64,000 nucleotides of DNA from Trichoplusia ni (GCF_003590095.1 NC_039501.1:2232001-2296000); one strand, 5' to 3'; shown: positions 42,936-54,415, counted from the stretch's first letter. The notes: generated by a model not told the origin, from the letters alone. Numbers and translations: made by a program.

Positions 42936-43132
42936 TACTCTAGATCTAAGTAATCTAATCTAAGTAATCTTTCGCTACTTTACGTTATAAAATGATGAAG
43001 ACAACATCAAGTTTGACGTCTACTTAACACTAATTGATAGTTCAGTTTTCAGCTCATTAGCACAATTCTAACATCACACATTTAAGTAAGTGTTAATTGA
43101 AGCTAAAACAAAAGAATGTTACAAGGAAACCT
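42936..43132. other. Unassigned sequence
   Basis: Nothing recognised. Confidence 0.3.
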
Positions 43133-43215
43133 GTTTTTAGGGTTCCATAACCAAAGAACAGAAACGGAAGACTATTATTTAGGCTTCACCGTCAGTCATT
43201 CTGTTCTTCTGTCCA
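43133..43215 (-). repeat. rep-S fragment
   Basis: TTTTTAGGGTTCCATAACC, GGCTTCACCGTCAGTC and CTTCTGTCCATC match rep-S. Confidence 0.5.
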
Positions 43216-43231
43216 TCTTACTGACCCAAGC

Positions 43232-43370
43232 AGAGTCCTTAATTATGAGCTGAGGCTCATAATTAAGGACTCTCCGCTGATTTCAGTTAGGTCCGAAACT
43301 AGACGGGCAATCCCGATAAATAAAAACGCGTGGGTAAATCGTTGCAGCATTTAATAATGTATTTTTTGTT
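43232..43370 (+). repeat. D-repeat with head-to-head palindrome
   Basis: AGAGTCCTTAATTATGAGC at 43232-43250 is the perfect reverse complement of 43255-43273, separated by TGAG. The right side then continues as a D-repeat (GGTCCGAAACTAGACGGG; AACGCGTGGGTAAATCG). The left arm is therefore a short inverted D fragment. Confidence 0.7.
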
Positions 43371-43659
43371 TAATTCTGAGTCACTAACTGTTGCGAAATG
43401 TTTATTCTGTGAGCCCAAAGTGAACGTGATGTGCTGTCACGAGCTTATAAATGGTTGAAGTCGATTTCTCGATATCATAATTTGTAACTGTACAAGAAAG
43501 AGGTCAAGGTTTTAACATTGTAGAGAGTAATCTTGAGAACTACTGAACTGATTTTGAAAATAATTTTATCTATGATTTTTGGTAGTATCTTCGTATTAAA
43601 TTTTTAACATTTCAAGCTTCTGTCCGCTTGCTTTAAATAATAATATCATACTTAAAAAT
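43371..43659. other. Unassigned AT-rich sequence
   Basis: Nothing recognised. Confidence 0.3.
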
Positions 43660-43810
43660 GGAATAAAACCTATCCTATGTATTAATCCTGGTTATAAACT
43701 ATCTGTGTACCAAGTTTCGTCTAAATCCGTTCGTTGGTTTTTGCGTGAATGAGGAACAAACATCCAAATGGACAATTTTTCGCATTTATAATTTATCAAT
43801 ATGATAGTAA
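43660..43810 (-). mobile_element. HelC copy lacking 3' end
   Basis: TTAATCCTGGTTATAAACTA, TTTCGTCTAAATCCGTTCG and TTTTTCGCATTTATAATTTA follow HelC. The GCCCGCG terminus is absent from the left. Confidence 0.65.
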
Positions 43811-44101
43811 CATGGTTACACTGTTTGCGATACAACCTGCATGTATGCTTTCCATTTACAAAGTCACGTAAACATTCACTATTAAATAAGACATTGTAAG
43901 TCCACCGGACATTATATATTAAAGTGTACTTTCAGCAACTTTGAATAATAAATGTCTGTTTCAGACATTTTAAAGTGGAACTTTAGGATCCCCTTAGGCA
44001 AAGTAAAATGGCTTTTATGTCCCCATCAATATTGTAACTTTGTAGTAAATGCATGCACGAGGGGCTTTACCAACGTATTCTAAATACTAACATTGCAAAT
44101 G
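43811..44101. other. Unassigned sequence
   Basis: Nothing recognised. Confidence 0.3.
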
Positions 44102-44130
44102 TGGGAGTGAGACAGCGCATTATAAAGAGT
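44102..44130. repeat. motif-T half
   Basis: GGGAGTGAGACAGCGCATT is one arm of motif-T. The other arm has decayed. Confidence 0.4.
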
Positions 44131-44143
44131 TGAGAGGCATGCA

Positions 44144-44462
44144 ATGAATGCACGGATAGCCGAGTGGTTGAGGTCACTCCAGCCTGCCGGGCCAGCGGGA
44201 TTGGAGGAATCATTTAAAGATTTCCCACCCCGTCAAAAAAAGGTTACCACGTCAAACCTACTACGCGTGACATGTCGCGAGTTTGATCCCCGAGTAGGAC
44301 AAGCGATTGATGACGAATTCTTGTCCTGACTCTGGGTGTCTTTGTGCATATGACTTAAATGTTAGTTTTAGAATAAGAAAAGAATTATATTCTTGACTGC
44401 GGAAGACGTTTTAAAAAATTCACTGATGGGATTGAATTTCTTAAAGCGGGAGTAATTTAAAT
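44144..44462 (+). repeat. tSINE1 with 64-bp insert in head
   Basis: GCACGGATAGCCGAGTGGTT and GAGTTTGATCCCCGAG are clear A and B boxes. A 64-bp GC-rich segment (44178-44241) sits between them, bordered by GGTCAC and GGTTAC, a possible short target duplication. The body also carries an extra stretch near 44370-44430. The A-B spacing should impair pol III transcription. The 61-codon frame here is just this repeat. Confidence 0.75.
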
Positions 44463-45455
44463 CTGTTTGAAGTGTACTTGTGATACGATCTTTTACAGCA
44501 AGTCTTTTAGTAATCTAGTGCGTCTTCTGAATTCCAAGACGACAGTCAGTTTAGTCAGACAGTTTAAGAGTGCAGAAACAAGAAATGGTTGTATTTTTAT
44601 AGGTAAATAGAATACAATTTATTTCCTGATCTAATTACTATGTTCGTATAGTCGTAAAAGATGTTTTAAAAATTATTTACCTTTTCAGCAGCCATTATAT
44701 TTTATCCTTATTGAAAGACGCAAAGTACTTTGAAATTTAATTTAAAGAATTTAGGGCAGGAGGATCTAAAAGAATAAACATTCCCTCGATATTTTTCATA
44801 AAATATAATTTGGAAGCTTTTACATTCAATGAGGTTTAAATCTTTTTACTTCTCATAATTCTTGTGAACATTCAGGTTTTTCTGTCAGTTTTAATCCACT
44901 TACGACCTGAACTGTAGAAATACTCTTAAAATCTATGTTAACATGACTATGTCTATAACTTTTCGTCCAAAATGGATACAAAAGTCTCTTTATAAAACCG
45001 CTAAAATGTCTGGGTGCATATCTAATTAGGTCGCGTTGGTTGGAGTCGTGGCGTCTAGTGACCGCCATAGAAATGAGACAGAAGGTTACATATGTAGTAT
45101 ACGTCATCGAAAAAAACAGCAAAGAGTTCGCAACTGCAATAATATTATTTTACAAGTAGATGTAGGTTTTCAGGCTTAAAAGGTGTACAAAAATACATTA
45201 AAATAGTATTTTGATAAGGATAACATTAAACTCTTGAATGAAGATAGGGATTTTGTTTTTTAATCTCCGTCATGTAGTTTACTCAATACTTAATCATTTA
45301 CTGCATTCCATATGTTACAGAGATGGTAGACAAAAAATAACAAGTCGAGATCAATATGGACCTTGTTCGGCACGTAAGAATCCAATAAATAATGACAGTT
45401 TAATGAATAATATTGAAAACGTTTTTTTCCCCCGGAAATTTGTTTGATCAAATTG
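44463..45455. other. Unassigned AT-rich sequence
   Basis: An 89-codon - strand frame at 44853-45122 shows no domain. No repeat was identified. Confidence 0.35.
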
Positions 45456-45590
45456 CAGGGAACTTACTGCAGGGCATAGTACTTTAGCGTGACGTCAAGT
45501 CTCTGTATAAATTATGTTTAATCATTACGTCATTTCAACTAAACTTTAAAACAGTTGTACCTTTGAGCACAAGGATTCAACTCCGTAGAG
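45456..45590 (+). repeat. MITE-N relative without termini
   Basis: GCGTGACGTCAAGTCTCTGT, ATCATTACGTCA and AACTAAACTTTAAAACAG parallel the MITE-N interior. The GGGATGATGAC ends are missing, so it is an old or distantly related copy. Confidence 0.5.
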
Positions 45591-46573
45591 CGGTAGCCAA
45601 TTAAAAAACAAACACTTTTTGTACTGAAACTTCTGATATCTAATTTTACAGTGTGTTTGGCAGTCTGTTTCGCAGTACAGCTGTTGGTTGGCTCCATACG
45701 GTACAGTAATTGCGCTGTGTGCCAGCTTACGTCAAAATGGGCTGCACAGCTCTCTGCGCTAATAAGAAGCTATTTCGATTACAAAAGGCCCTTTCATGCG
45801 AATTTTGAGTTGTGTTTTTTGAGTATTACGAATGTGGAAAGTCTTTTTCGTTGATGTCAATTTTAAAGTACAATTTTTAAAGAAAATTGAGATATGAATT
45901 TCGGACAAGAATGTATATCAATATTATATAATATTTTTTGAAGATACAGCTCCGTAAAAAGCAGAACATGAAAGGTACACTATTGTACTGGTACTAACGT
46001 AAGGAATATCTTGCGATTATTTTCTTTAAAGGAAAACATAATATTGTTATAAATAGTGTATTGCACGTGAAGTAATTTGCTTGCCGTTAACAAAATCACG
46101 CTTACAACTTTTTTAAATGATACCCATTTACAAATATATTTGTCACATTCACATCATTTCATATAATAGTCCGATCAAATTAGACCTAAAAAAAATTGTG
46201 TGAACTTCCATAATTTTTGAAAGTTGGACGTAGGTTTAATACACAACACTACAGCACCCAAATTTCCACCTTCCTCGTCCTTTTTAGGCCATCAGTCAAT
46301 CCGACAAAACAAAAAACAATTTCTATAAAAATTTAAACATCACACTAAATAAATATCTCTTTCATTTAAGCATTAAAATAAGCTAACAAGACCATATTCC
46401 CAGTATTCATACAAATCGCCTTACGTGACATAAGCTGCGTCCGTCAGAGTTTTGTTATAAGTAAGCTCAGGATGCGGTCAAGCCCCCTATTGTTACATTA
46501 TTGTAGAACGGAGGCCCGAGGGAAACGACGTGGGGTACAGGGCTGAAACTTGGCCTGAAAATCTTACATAGTA
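45591..46573. other. Unassigned sequence
   Basis: A 67-codon frame at 45651-45854 lies in slightly GC-richer sequence but has no recognisable domain. Confidence 0.35.
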
Positions 46574-46851
46574 CTAGCTGACCCAGCAAACGTTGTTTTG
46601 CCGAATATTTTTTTCTAGTTGTATGTATTTTTAATGCCTCATTATAAAAAAAAAACAAAACAAACAATTTTGTCCAAAAAATAAAATATTTTATTTTAGA
46701 GTGACCAACCCTTAACATTAAGGGTTATGAAAAATAGATGTTGTTTTATTCTCAGACCTACCCAATATGTTTACAAAATTTCATAAAAATCGGTCGAGCC
46801 GTTTCGGAGTAGGGTAACTAACATCGTGACACGGGAATTTTCTATATTAGA
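46574..46851 (-). mobile_element. HelB, complete, longest copy
   Basis: Left end A then CTAGCTGACCCAGCAAACG (inverted hairpin GCTG and CAGC). Right end CTAACATCGTGACACGGG then AATTTTCTATATTAGA before T. It includes ATAAAAATCGGTCGAGCCG, which other copies have lost, so it is the best guide to the full family. Confidence 0.8.
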
Positions 46852-47242
46852 TGAGAAATAAAGATAAAGATAGAGAAAAATAAGTAATAATAATAAAGTT
46901 CGACAAGAGACATGATTTTTACTAGTCTGATAACACCAATTGATATGGAAGGTAGAGTTGTAATCGAGATTTGCTCTTGGGAAAGAATAACCAACTTCAA
47001 TTTCATACTTTATCGACCGTCAAATAGGGAAAATACTATAAAATATAAATAATACCCAGTAATTCTTGTCTAACAATCCAAAACAACATTGTATTGTATC
47101 GGCTTTATGTAGACAATCCCCTTGTATACATTCCACAGGGTAAAATGAACAATGTTTGAAGTACACTTACAAGCTAATTGTCAACCTTCCTCTCATCCTA
47201 TTCTCCGTTTCATCCTTTCTCAAAACGGCGTAGTTATTCATA
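46852..47242. other. Unassigned AT-rich sequence
   Basis: Nothing recognised. Confidence 0.3.
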
Positions 47243-47497
47243 TCTATATATACTAATATATAAAGCTGAAGAGTTTGTTTGTTTGTTTGAACGCGCTTAT
47301 CTCTGGAACTACTGGTTCAAATTGAAAAATTATTTTTGTGTTTTATAGACCATTCATCGAGGAAGGCTTTAGGCTATAAACCATCACGCTGCGACTAATA
47401 GGAGCGAAGATACAATGGAAAATGTGAAAAAAACAGGGCAGGTACAAATCATAACATATCTTCTACCCACGGGGACGAAGTCGCGGGCAACAGCTAG
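47243..47497 (+). mobile_element. HelA, complete (255 bp)
   Basis: TCTATATATACTAATATATA after A at 47242, and GCGGGCAACAGCTAG before T at 47498. Closely similar to the 16011 and 20023 copies. Confidence 0.85.
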
Positions 47498-47676
47498 TAG
47501 ATAATATGATGGAAATATGTGAGCAGTCAGTTGATTTTGTGCGTTTTCACTACACGTCAAGAGCAGTGACGCGTAAGATATTGTTTGAAACTCATGTTGT
47601 AGAATGCCGTTGGCGGGTCGTTATGTAATGTTACGTGCTTGTACTATGAAACTGTAAAAGAAAACTGTTTTCGTTG

Positions 47677-47725
47677 AGAAAGAGAGAAGCCTATATGTCA
47701 TTGTAGAGCGCTGTCTTGCTAGGAG
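47677..47725. repeat. motif-T
   Basis: GAAAGAGAGAAGCCTATATG and GTAGAGCGCTGTCTTGCTAG. The adjacent GGAGTTAAAGTTTTAGTG is duplicated in tandem at 47722-47761. Confidence 0.5.
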
Positions 47726-47761
47726 TTAAAGTTTTAGTGCAGGGAGTTAAAGTTTTAGTGG

Positions 47762-48464
47762 TCTTGGTAAGGGGTTTGGTATTTATACTTGACTTACTTT
47801 GGGAGATAGATTCTTGGATATTATTTTGAAGTTACGCCGGACGAAAATGTGTCGGCCTAGTTGCGAATTTGTTGGCGGATATTTGCTGGTTTCAACACAG
47901 GCTACACAAAAATAGAGATTTTATTTTTAGATCTAATGATATAAATATTTTGGGAACTTGACAATTTTTTAATGAAAACGTAGGGAGGTTATCTTAATTA
48001 ACCAAAATGCAAGTCTTAACCGCTATTATTAATACTTCTTTATTTTCTCCACTTGTAAGAAGGTTTTGGTTCGACATTTGACCTACAGGGACAAGCTTTC
48101 GAAACAAATACAGTCTTCATAACAAGTCTCCACAAAACCACGTATTTATAAAAGGGAAGACAAGTATTTTAGGAACCATTGTTCTGTAAAGCAAATTCAA
48201 GATATTTTCTCAGACATTACTATTAACAATAGTAAGAAACACCAGCTTGGAGCTATAAATACAAATGCATTGTTGTGAACCAAGCTAAGATATTAAAATG
48301 GCGTCTTTTATTCGGGAAATAGGTTTGTAAGTAATATTTTGTTATTCGGTATTATCAGGCTATTGTTAATGTTTCTGTGTAATTCTGCTCTTGTATTTTT
48401 TACTTTGGTTTTATTAGGTATTCAATAGCGTATTGTTGGACATATACCTTTTTTTGTTTTGGTA
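47762..48464. other. Unassigned AT-rich sequence
   Basis: Nothing recognised. Confidence 0.35.
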
Positions 48465-48815
48465 AGGCGTGGGAATCCTCGTGGACACTCACTCACTCGG
48501 GGGAGGAAATGGGTAGTGACAGACTTTTACTGACTAAACCTGAACCGAAGTGCTACGTCATCCGATCCGCGTTTTTGTGTCGGTGTATCACAATGCATTG
48601 CAATCCTTCATACTGTAACAAAATAAAGGCATTAACTAATATCTTTGTCTTACTTCCTTGTTTGACATTACTATAAAAGCACCTAACCATATACAGTTTG
48701 TATTAAAAACCCTGTCTAGTTTTTCACGGATATCAAATGACTTGAAAGACGTCGAATCGAACCCACGACCTCTGGTATAGCAGTCTAGGCCACTAACCAC
48801 TAGACCATAAAAAAA
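48465..48815 (-). repeat. tSINE4, head and body separated
   Basis: The body (CGTGGACACTCACTCACTCG; GCTACGTCATCCGATCCG; TGCAATCCTTCATACT) lies left. The tRNA-like head lies right at about 48745-48815 (GTGGTTAGTGGCCTAGACTG; GGGTTCGATTCGACG on the - strand). About 130 bp of other sequence separates them, unlike the compact copy at 61972. Confidence 0.6.
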
Positions 48816-49226
48816 ACATAAAAAACACAAATTTACATTTTAAGAAATAATATTCTAAAGAGCGAATTATATGCGAATCTATCTGTTCTATATGCGAAAA
48901 CTAGTTAATTATGGGTACAGTTTTAATAATGCTCGCAACAAAAAGAATACCGCTAACTATCCATTGACTATGACCCCCGATCATCTAAGATTATCTAAGT
49001 TACCGGTAATAAAGCCGCGCTACGTGAAATTACATAAGTTTATGAAAGTTCCCCAATAAAAAGGTTACCGGACTGGTCAAGTTTAAGTTTGTATTAACGA
49101 AACTTGGTCTGATTTTCTTTCTTGGTCTGATGTGGACCAGTAACAATCTTCAAAACGCTACTGATTGAATCGCTTTAATGTATCAAATTGTCAATTCAAA
49201 GTAGCTTCACTTATGGAAACATAATG
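48816..49226. other. Unassigned sequence
   Basis: Nothing recognised. Confidence 0.3.
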
Positions 49227-49420
49227 CTAGCTGTCCCAGCATACGTTATTTTGACATTCAAATGAGTTACAAAAAACGAAGTTAAAAAAATAACAAAAAT
49301 GGGGTATGAAAAAAGATGTTGTATGATACTTAGACTTACCAAATAGGTACACAAAACTTCATAAGAATCGTTCGAGCCGTCTCAGAGGAGTACTGTTTAG
49401 TACCCCGTGACACGAGAAAA
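49227..49420 (-). mobile_element. HelB, diverged copy
   Basis: CTAGCTGTCCCAGCATACGT at the left and GTACCCCGTGACACGAGAA at the right bracket the TTCATAAGAATCGTTCGAGC block. The terminal TC is not visible. Confidence 0.65.
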
Positions 49421-49431
49421 CGTCAAACTGC

Positions 49432-49530
49432 TAAGCAAAGGCCTCTTCCCTTACAGGGAAGGTTGGAGCATTGATGACCATCTAGATCACTGTAGATTGG
49501 CGATTTTTAATTCAAATGATTGGAAAAATT
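49432..49530 (+). repeat. rep-J left part
   Basis: AAAGGCCTCTTCCCTTACAG, CATTGATGACCATCTAG and CACTGTAGATTGGCGATTT match 7831. Confidence 0.55.
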
Positions 49531-49570
49531 ATATTCTGCCATAAAGTCCTATAAACAATAATAAATAATA

Positions 49571-49792
49571 AAATGCGGACAACATCACATACATTGTTCT
49601 GAACCCAAAGTAAGTTGCCAAAGCACTTGTGTTATGGAATTCAGATACAACGAAGGTACCACAAACACCCAGACCCGAGACAATGTAGAAATGTGAATTT
49701 TTACATTGACCCGACCGGGGATCGAACCCGGGACCTCAGAGTTAGCGACACCTTGAAACCGGTGCGTACGCCACTCGACCACGGAGGTCGTC
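49571..49792 (-). repeat. tSINE3 copy 2 (young SINE)
   Basis: The - strand A-box region GTGGTCGAGTGGCGTACGC is better preserved than in the 14360 copy. The B box is GGGTTCGATCCCCGG. The body ends in a TTTATTATTTATTATT-type tail. CTATA on both sides is too short to prove the target duplication. Confidence 0.85.
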
Positions 49793-50479
49793 TATACACT
49801 TATACATTTAAAATTTTCCAATTGTTTTATATTCTAATGCGATGTAATCTTACGAATTTTCTGTTGTTTCAGGTAATGTCAGCAATTGCATATTGATATA
49901 GTTTGCGTCTTGACTCCGTTAAGACTGGCATTCCTTCTTCCAAAGGAGGAAAAGGATAATGGCAATTTCTCCAGGGACAAGAACAGCAATTGAGAGACAG
50001 AGTTGTCTTGACCAGAGGTCTCTGTCCTTGCGGTTGATGTGACCCATTTTAGTTTTGCAGCCTTTTGACGACATCAGAAATCCCAGTTATAGAACGCAAC
50101 AGGACGGAACAAAGTGCCCTAATTAAAAAAAGATACTAGCTAAGGATAAGTGGAAACGGATGTGGATTTAAAAACAGATCCGTAAAATCCGCTTCAACAT
50201 TTTATCGTAACATTTTAATGTACTCGTAATGCACATGGTGATAATATCAAAGCCCTTTACCAACTGTTATCGCTAACCTAAATCTTCGTTAGAGAAGGCT
50301 CCGTAAATCTAGGAGTATATTTAGGTTACGCGGTGACATATGACAAGTGTAGTTGCGATTAATGTGTTTTTCGGGTTTAGTTGGTAACGGAGTTTGGTGT
50401 CACGGATCATTATGTTTTTGAAAAATTGGAATATGTTGCTTTTTATACCTAATAGTGACGCTTCACGATGTCAGCTGCG
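49793..50479. other. Unassigned sequence
   Basis: The segment 49915-50100 is less AT-rich than its flanks but has no open frame or splice pattern worth calling. Confidence 0.35.
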
Positions 50480-50695
50480 CAGTTATCCTGCCGTGGTAAT
50501 ATATTTAGGTCACCAAGCCAAATCCGGTGGCGCGAGGTGACGCGAGGTGGCGCGGGTTCGATCCTCGCATATTACAAGAGTTTGTGTGACAAATGCTTGT
50601 CCCGAGCCTAGGTGTCTTTGTGTATGTGATTTAAATCTTTGTGGAACCTCCCGTGACTCAAGGATAAAATTCCTTACAGCAGATTTGATAAAAAA
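50480..50695 (+). repeat. tSINE1 with tandem 10-bp units
   Basis: The body is typical (CAAATGCTTGTCCCGAGCC; TTTGTGTATGTGATTTAAAT). Just before B box GGGTTCGATCCTC, three 10-bp units (GGTGGCGCGA, GGTGACGCGA, GGTGGCGCGG) lie at 50526-50555. The A-box region is poor. A 13-bp poly-A tract ends it. Confidence 0.7.
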
Positions 50696-51819
50696 AAACA
50701 AATCGAAAACTAAAAAAAAAAAAGTATTTTTTTTACAAAATTTGTGGTATAACGTAAGCAAAATTTGTTGTGTTACTGTTCTGTTAGTGACCAGATTAAT
50801 TTATTCACATTTACAAATAACTCGAGTTAATTAAAGTATTGTATTAATACCTAGTGTGTTAATACAGTACTTAAATTACTGAAATTCCACTACACACAAT
50901 GATCTCCAAATAAAATGATGAGGTATAAAGTAATATTGCAGATAGCAATATAGAGCTTTATTCAAAAAACGGTACAGTTTCATATTAGCAAGCAACGTTA
51001 TTAGTTCATGGACGAAAATAGTATCTGACCCGCTTCAAATAAAGGCAATATTCAGACTAGTTAAAATCGCACAAAGTTCAAAGATACAGTTCTACTTAGG
51101 TCCAGCTCTTTAACAAAGTGACAATTTTAGAATTGTCAAGGGAGTGTATCATTATTACGTCATTTAGGCTTTTGCAATTCTGCGGAAGACTTTTCATGTG
51201 AGTTATTGTCAGGGTATTTTTCACCCGCCTTCGAAAGGTACTCAATTCATTTGTCTTTTTTTTTCTGTTTGGTGCATCAGAAATTCGGTTGCTTCGTTGC
51301 TTCATTTGACGTGAAATAGCTGTCATTTGGAAAAATAAAAGTGACATTGAGCTTGGCTCTTTCGTTTTTTTATTTGTATAATTTTGGTGTTAAAACTATT
51401 TTTTTATTAACGCTTATTGTATGTTAAAACATGTAAAAAGGCGGTGTGTATTGCTCGCGCGAAGCTATGTGCTATGATATACAAATATCAGTGACAAATA
51501 AAAAAACTGTATTAGTGCAACGCCACTAATTATTTATGATACTAACATGACGCTGCTCGCAAAGATAAACCCGTTTCAAAATAGATTCATTTTAGATGGT
51601 CTTGTTTCCATTTCTACCTATTAATCAGTCTGATCTATGAAGCATAGACGTATAAAGGAAGTGCCTTTACCCAGCCGTAGTACTGAAACAGGTGTCTTCA
51701 AAGTGACTTAATCAACTGACGTTTTTTATACGAATTACACATTATAAATAAGCCCGATACATATTTTTCCTTCTGTCGCATTTTTTAAATGTCAAAACTC
51801 AAAGAACTCTCAAGGAATG
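50696..51819. other. Unassigned AT-rich sequence
   Basis: An 83-codon - strand frame at 51096-51347 has no recognised domain. Nothing else. Confidence 0.35.
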
Positions 51820-51922
51820 TCTAATATATAAATAGGAATTGAGAAAAAGAATTTATCCAATATTCTAAATTCTCATCTTATTTTTTCATAACCACGTGGT
51901 TAAAGTCGCGGGCAACTGCTAG
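51820..51922 (+). mobile_element. Minimal HelA derivative (103 bp)
   Basis: It starts TCTAATATATAAATAGG and ends AAAGTCGCGGGCAACTGCTAG before T (51923). Nearly all internal HelA sequence is missing while both termini persist. CCACGTGG upstream of the end forms its own small palindrome. Confidence 0.5.
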
Positions 51923-52669
51923 TTATTCATATTTTACACATTTAACTTCCGACTGTTTGTAAGGAAACCAATTTACTGTCAAGTGATGTTTTTAAGTATA
52001 CTTCTATAAGGCGACTTTTCACTGAGTATTATTCATAATACATAATATATATTATATATAAACTAAGTTGATCATCATCTCCTAACAGCGACACTTCAAA
52101 GGCCACTTCTCCCCACATCTCTAATCCATGATCTTTCAAACAAAGCTTAGGAAATTTTCCAACAACATGATATGACAGATCGATTGTCCGACGCAGACTG
52201 GGCTTCACAGTTAATTAACTGTTCAATGACAGCCAATCTATCCACGTCATATCACGGAGCGTATACTAAATATGTTATTTTCCGTTCCGTAGCGGATGTG
52301 TGGGTGTTAGATCGACTGATTTATTTATTAGTAAAGGGTTAATGCGAGGCGGTGACTGCATGGTAACGTGACCAATGGATATATGGATTTGTATTTGATT
52401 TTCTAATTCATGAAACTCGCATAGTCCTCGCATGTCCTGTTTAATTTGACCGTATATACAAAAATATCCCTATGAAAATAGTGCGAATTCAACCCGCTGC
52501 ATTGAAGGTTGCCTAAATAAAAAATATTATTTTTTAAGAAAAAGAAATACCAGAAATATTTTACACCCTTCAAATATATGACCATAATAGCTTTAGTTGC
52601 TTAATTTCGAATTTATTTTTATTTTATGTTGTATAACCTCAAAACAAGAACATTATCTGTAAAATATCT
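51923..52669. other. Unassigned AT-rich sequence
   Basis: An ATAATATATATTATATATAA-like tract lies near 52038-52062. No element or gene. Confidence 0.35.
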
Positions 52670-52775
52670 GTCCATTGTGGTTCATGAGGTTAAGCCTCCT
52701 GACAGACGGGGATAGACAGTGAATGCTCAGTACCAGGGTTCCTTCTTTACTCTTTACGCAACGGCAAAGGGTCCT
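52670..52775 (+). repeat. rep-S fragment
   Basis: TCCATTGTGGTTCATGAGGT, CTGACAGACGGGGATAGACA and AGGGTTCCTTCTTTACTC. Confidence 0.5.
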
Positions 52776-53344
52776 AGAAAAAAAACAGTCATATAAAAAA
52801 ACTCCTTAGCCTTGTAGGTATATTATTTATAGCCTATAGATTAACGTTCTTAATTTAGAATTTCTCTGAAACATCGAAATATTGTATTATTTTCCCGCGT
52901 TTGAACGAAGCCTTACAAACGAGCTTTGACCCTAACGTGTGGAATTTGTTGCTAACGACTTATTACGACGCCATTTTGGTAACTTTGGGAGCGTACGATT
53001 AATACGGCGTGTTGGGAAAAGTTCTTGAGTTTTGTACGTGACACTATCATTGTGGATATGTCTATAGATTTTTCTATTGTGGTCTATATTATTCTAGTTT
53101 TTTGTTGTCCGTCCGCGTTGAAATCGAACACAACGACAAACTCTCTTGTAGAGAACGTTAAAACTCACACTAGATTTCAAAAGAAAAAAACGAACTGCAC
53201 GATACAAGACCAGCATAAGAAGAGCCAGTATCCTTTAATTTAAAACATTGCTATTGATGTATGTAGGTCAGTGTCCAACAGTTGACTGCATAGAGGATTG
53301 CTTTCTTAATAAAAGTTTATTTGGGTTAAAAACGACCCCCGCCC
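52776..53344. other. Unassigned; E2F-like word
   Basis: TTTCCCGC at 52891 and GCCATTTTGG at 52971 are promoter-type words in a slightly GC-richer patch. A 72-codon frame follows with no domain. There is no donor site or initiator strong enough to call a promoter. Confidence 0.25.
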
Positions 53345-53520
53345 TATGAAATTTTATCTTTGTGTCGCGGGTTGTTTCACAAACATTGAAGTCACAAATA
53401 TACGTTCAAAGACGCCCAGACTTATGACTAGCATTCGTTGATCACACAAACGCTTGTCATGGACGCTTCGAATCCGTGACACGTCGCGCACAGTGCCTTT
53501 AAGTGCTATCTATCCGTGCT
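53345..53520 (-). repeat. tSINE1, inverted, decayed
   Basis: TGTGTCGCGGGTTGTTTCAC, AAACATTGAAGTCACAAAT, CTAGCATTCGTTGATCAC and CGCTTCGAATCCGTGACAC give the body and B box on the - strand. The A box is nearly lost. Confidence 0.65.
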
Positions 53521-53739
53521 TTTACAAATTCATTTAACCACGCATTTTAATAAATTAACTCATAACAATGTTTATCACGACAAACATGATTTAATGAAAA
53601 CCAAATTAGTAATTAGTGGAGCGATTTAGCAAACAGTCGATTTACGATCCACTCCATTAACAGATAGCAATCTTTGGCACTTAATTACAGCTAAAATTGA
53701 TTCAATCGGAAACGATTAGCTTATTAATTTATGTTATGA
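53521..53739. other. Unassigned sequence
   Basis: Nothing recognised. Confidence 0.3.
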
Positions 53740-53930
53740 CTAGTTGTTGCCCGCGTTCCCGCCCGCTACAATTCGAAAATGATCCCACGGGAACATGAAA
53801 TTGGGTTAAACACTATCTTATGTGTTAAAAATGGTTATAAACTACCTGTGTACCGAGTTTCGTTTAAATCAGTTCAGAGGTTTTTGCGTGAAAGGGGAAC
53901 AAACTTTCGCGTTTATATTATTAAGTAGGA
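53740..53930 (-). mobile_element. HelC, complete (191 bp)
   Basis: On the - strand it begins TCCTACTTAATAATATAAAC, passes CACGCAAAAACCTCTGAAC, and ends GCGGGAACGCGGGCAACAAC then TAG. A and T flank it (complements of 53931 and 53739). It is the cleanest HelC here and sets the family limits. Confidence 0.8.
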
Positions 53931-54174
53931 TAATGTTTGCAAGCTAAATGCAATCATGTTGTGTTTTATTTGTAAAGCACGGTATTGATTTTGGTGTAGT
54001 TTCGAGTGCATATCTAACAACCGGTTAAGTGCAATGCGATTATGTTATGTGGAGTATTGTCTTGGGTCCACTATCTTTCCTTTGCAATTCTTATAACTAA
54101 GTATGATCAATCAATTCTTTGTCAAAAAATATTCCCACACTAAGTATTTAAATTATTGTGTAGGCTTTTGCAGA
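53931..54174. other. Unassigned sequence
   Basis: Nothing recognised. Confidence 0.3.
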
Positions 54175-54415
54175 CATCCAAGTCGTGGTGGCGTATTTAG
54201 ACAGGCCTGTTCGTATAGTGATTATTGGTCCTGGCTGCTTTATCGGAAGTCCCGAGAACTAATGTTTATGAGATGAACACGATCATTTTTTCTTTTTCTG
54301 GATGCAATTTATCTATAATATGTATGCAATTTAAATATATGTTTGTCATTCGTCTAATATTTATAATTCACGCTTTGCCTAGTTTGCAACTAGATGTGGG
54401 TGTATGAAAGTTGCG
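54175..54415 (+). repeat. tSINE2, uninterrupted copy
   Basis: TGGTCCTGGCTGCTTTATCG is the decayed head. GAGATGAACACGATCATTTT, AAATATATGTTTGTCATTC and GCCTAGTTTGCAACTAGATG form the body. It shows the order expected if the transposon at 40299 is removed from its host SINE. Confidence 0.6.

Noticed and set aside
44144..44329. 61-codon GC-rich frame
   Set aside because: It is a translation of a tSINE1 head and its insert.
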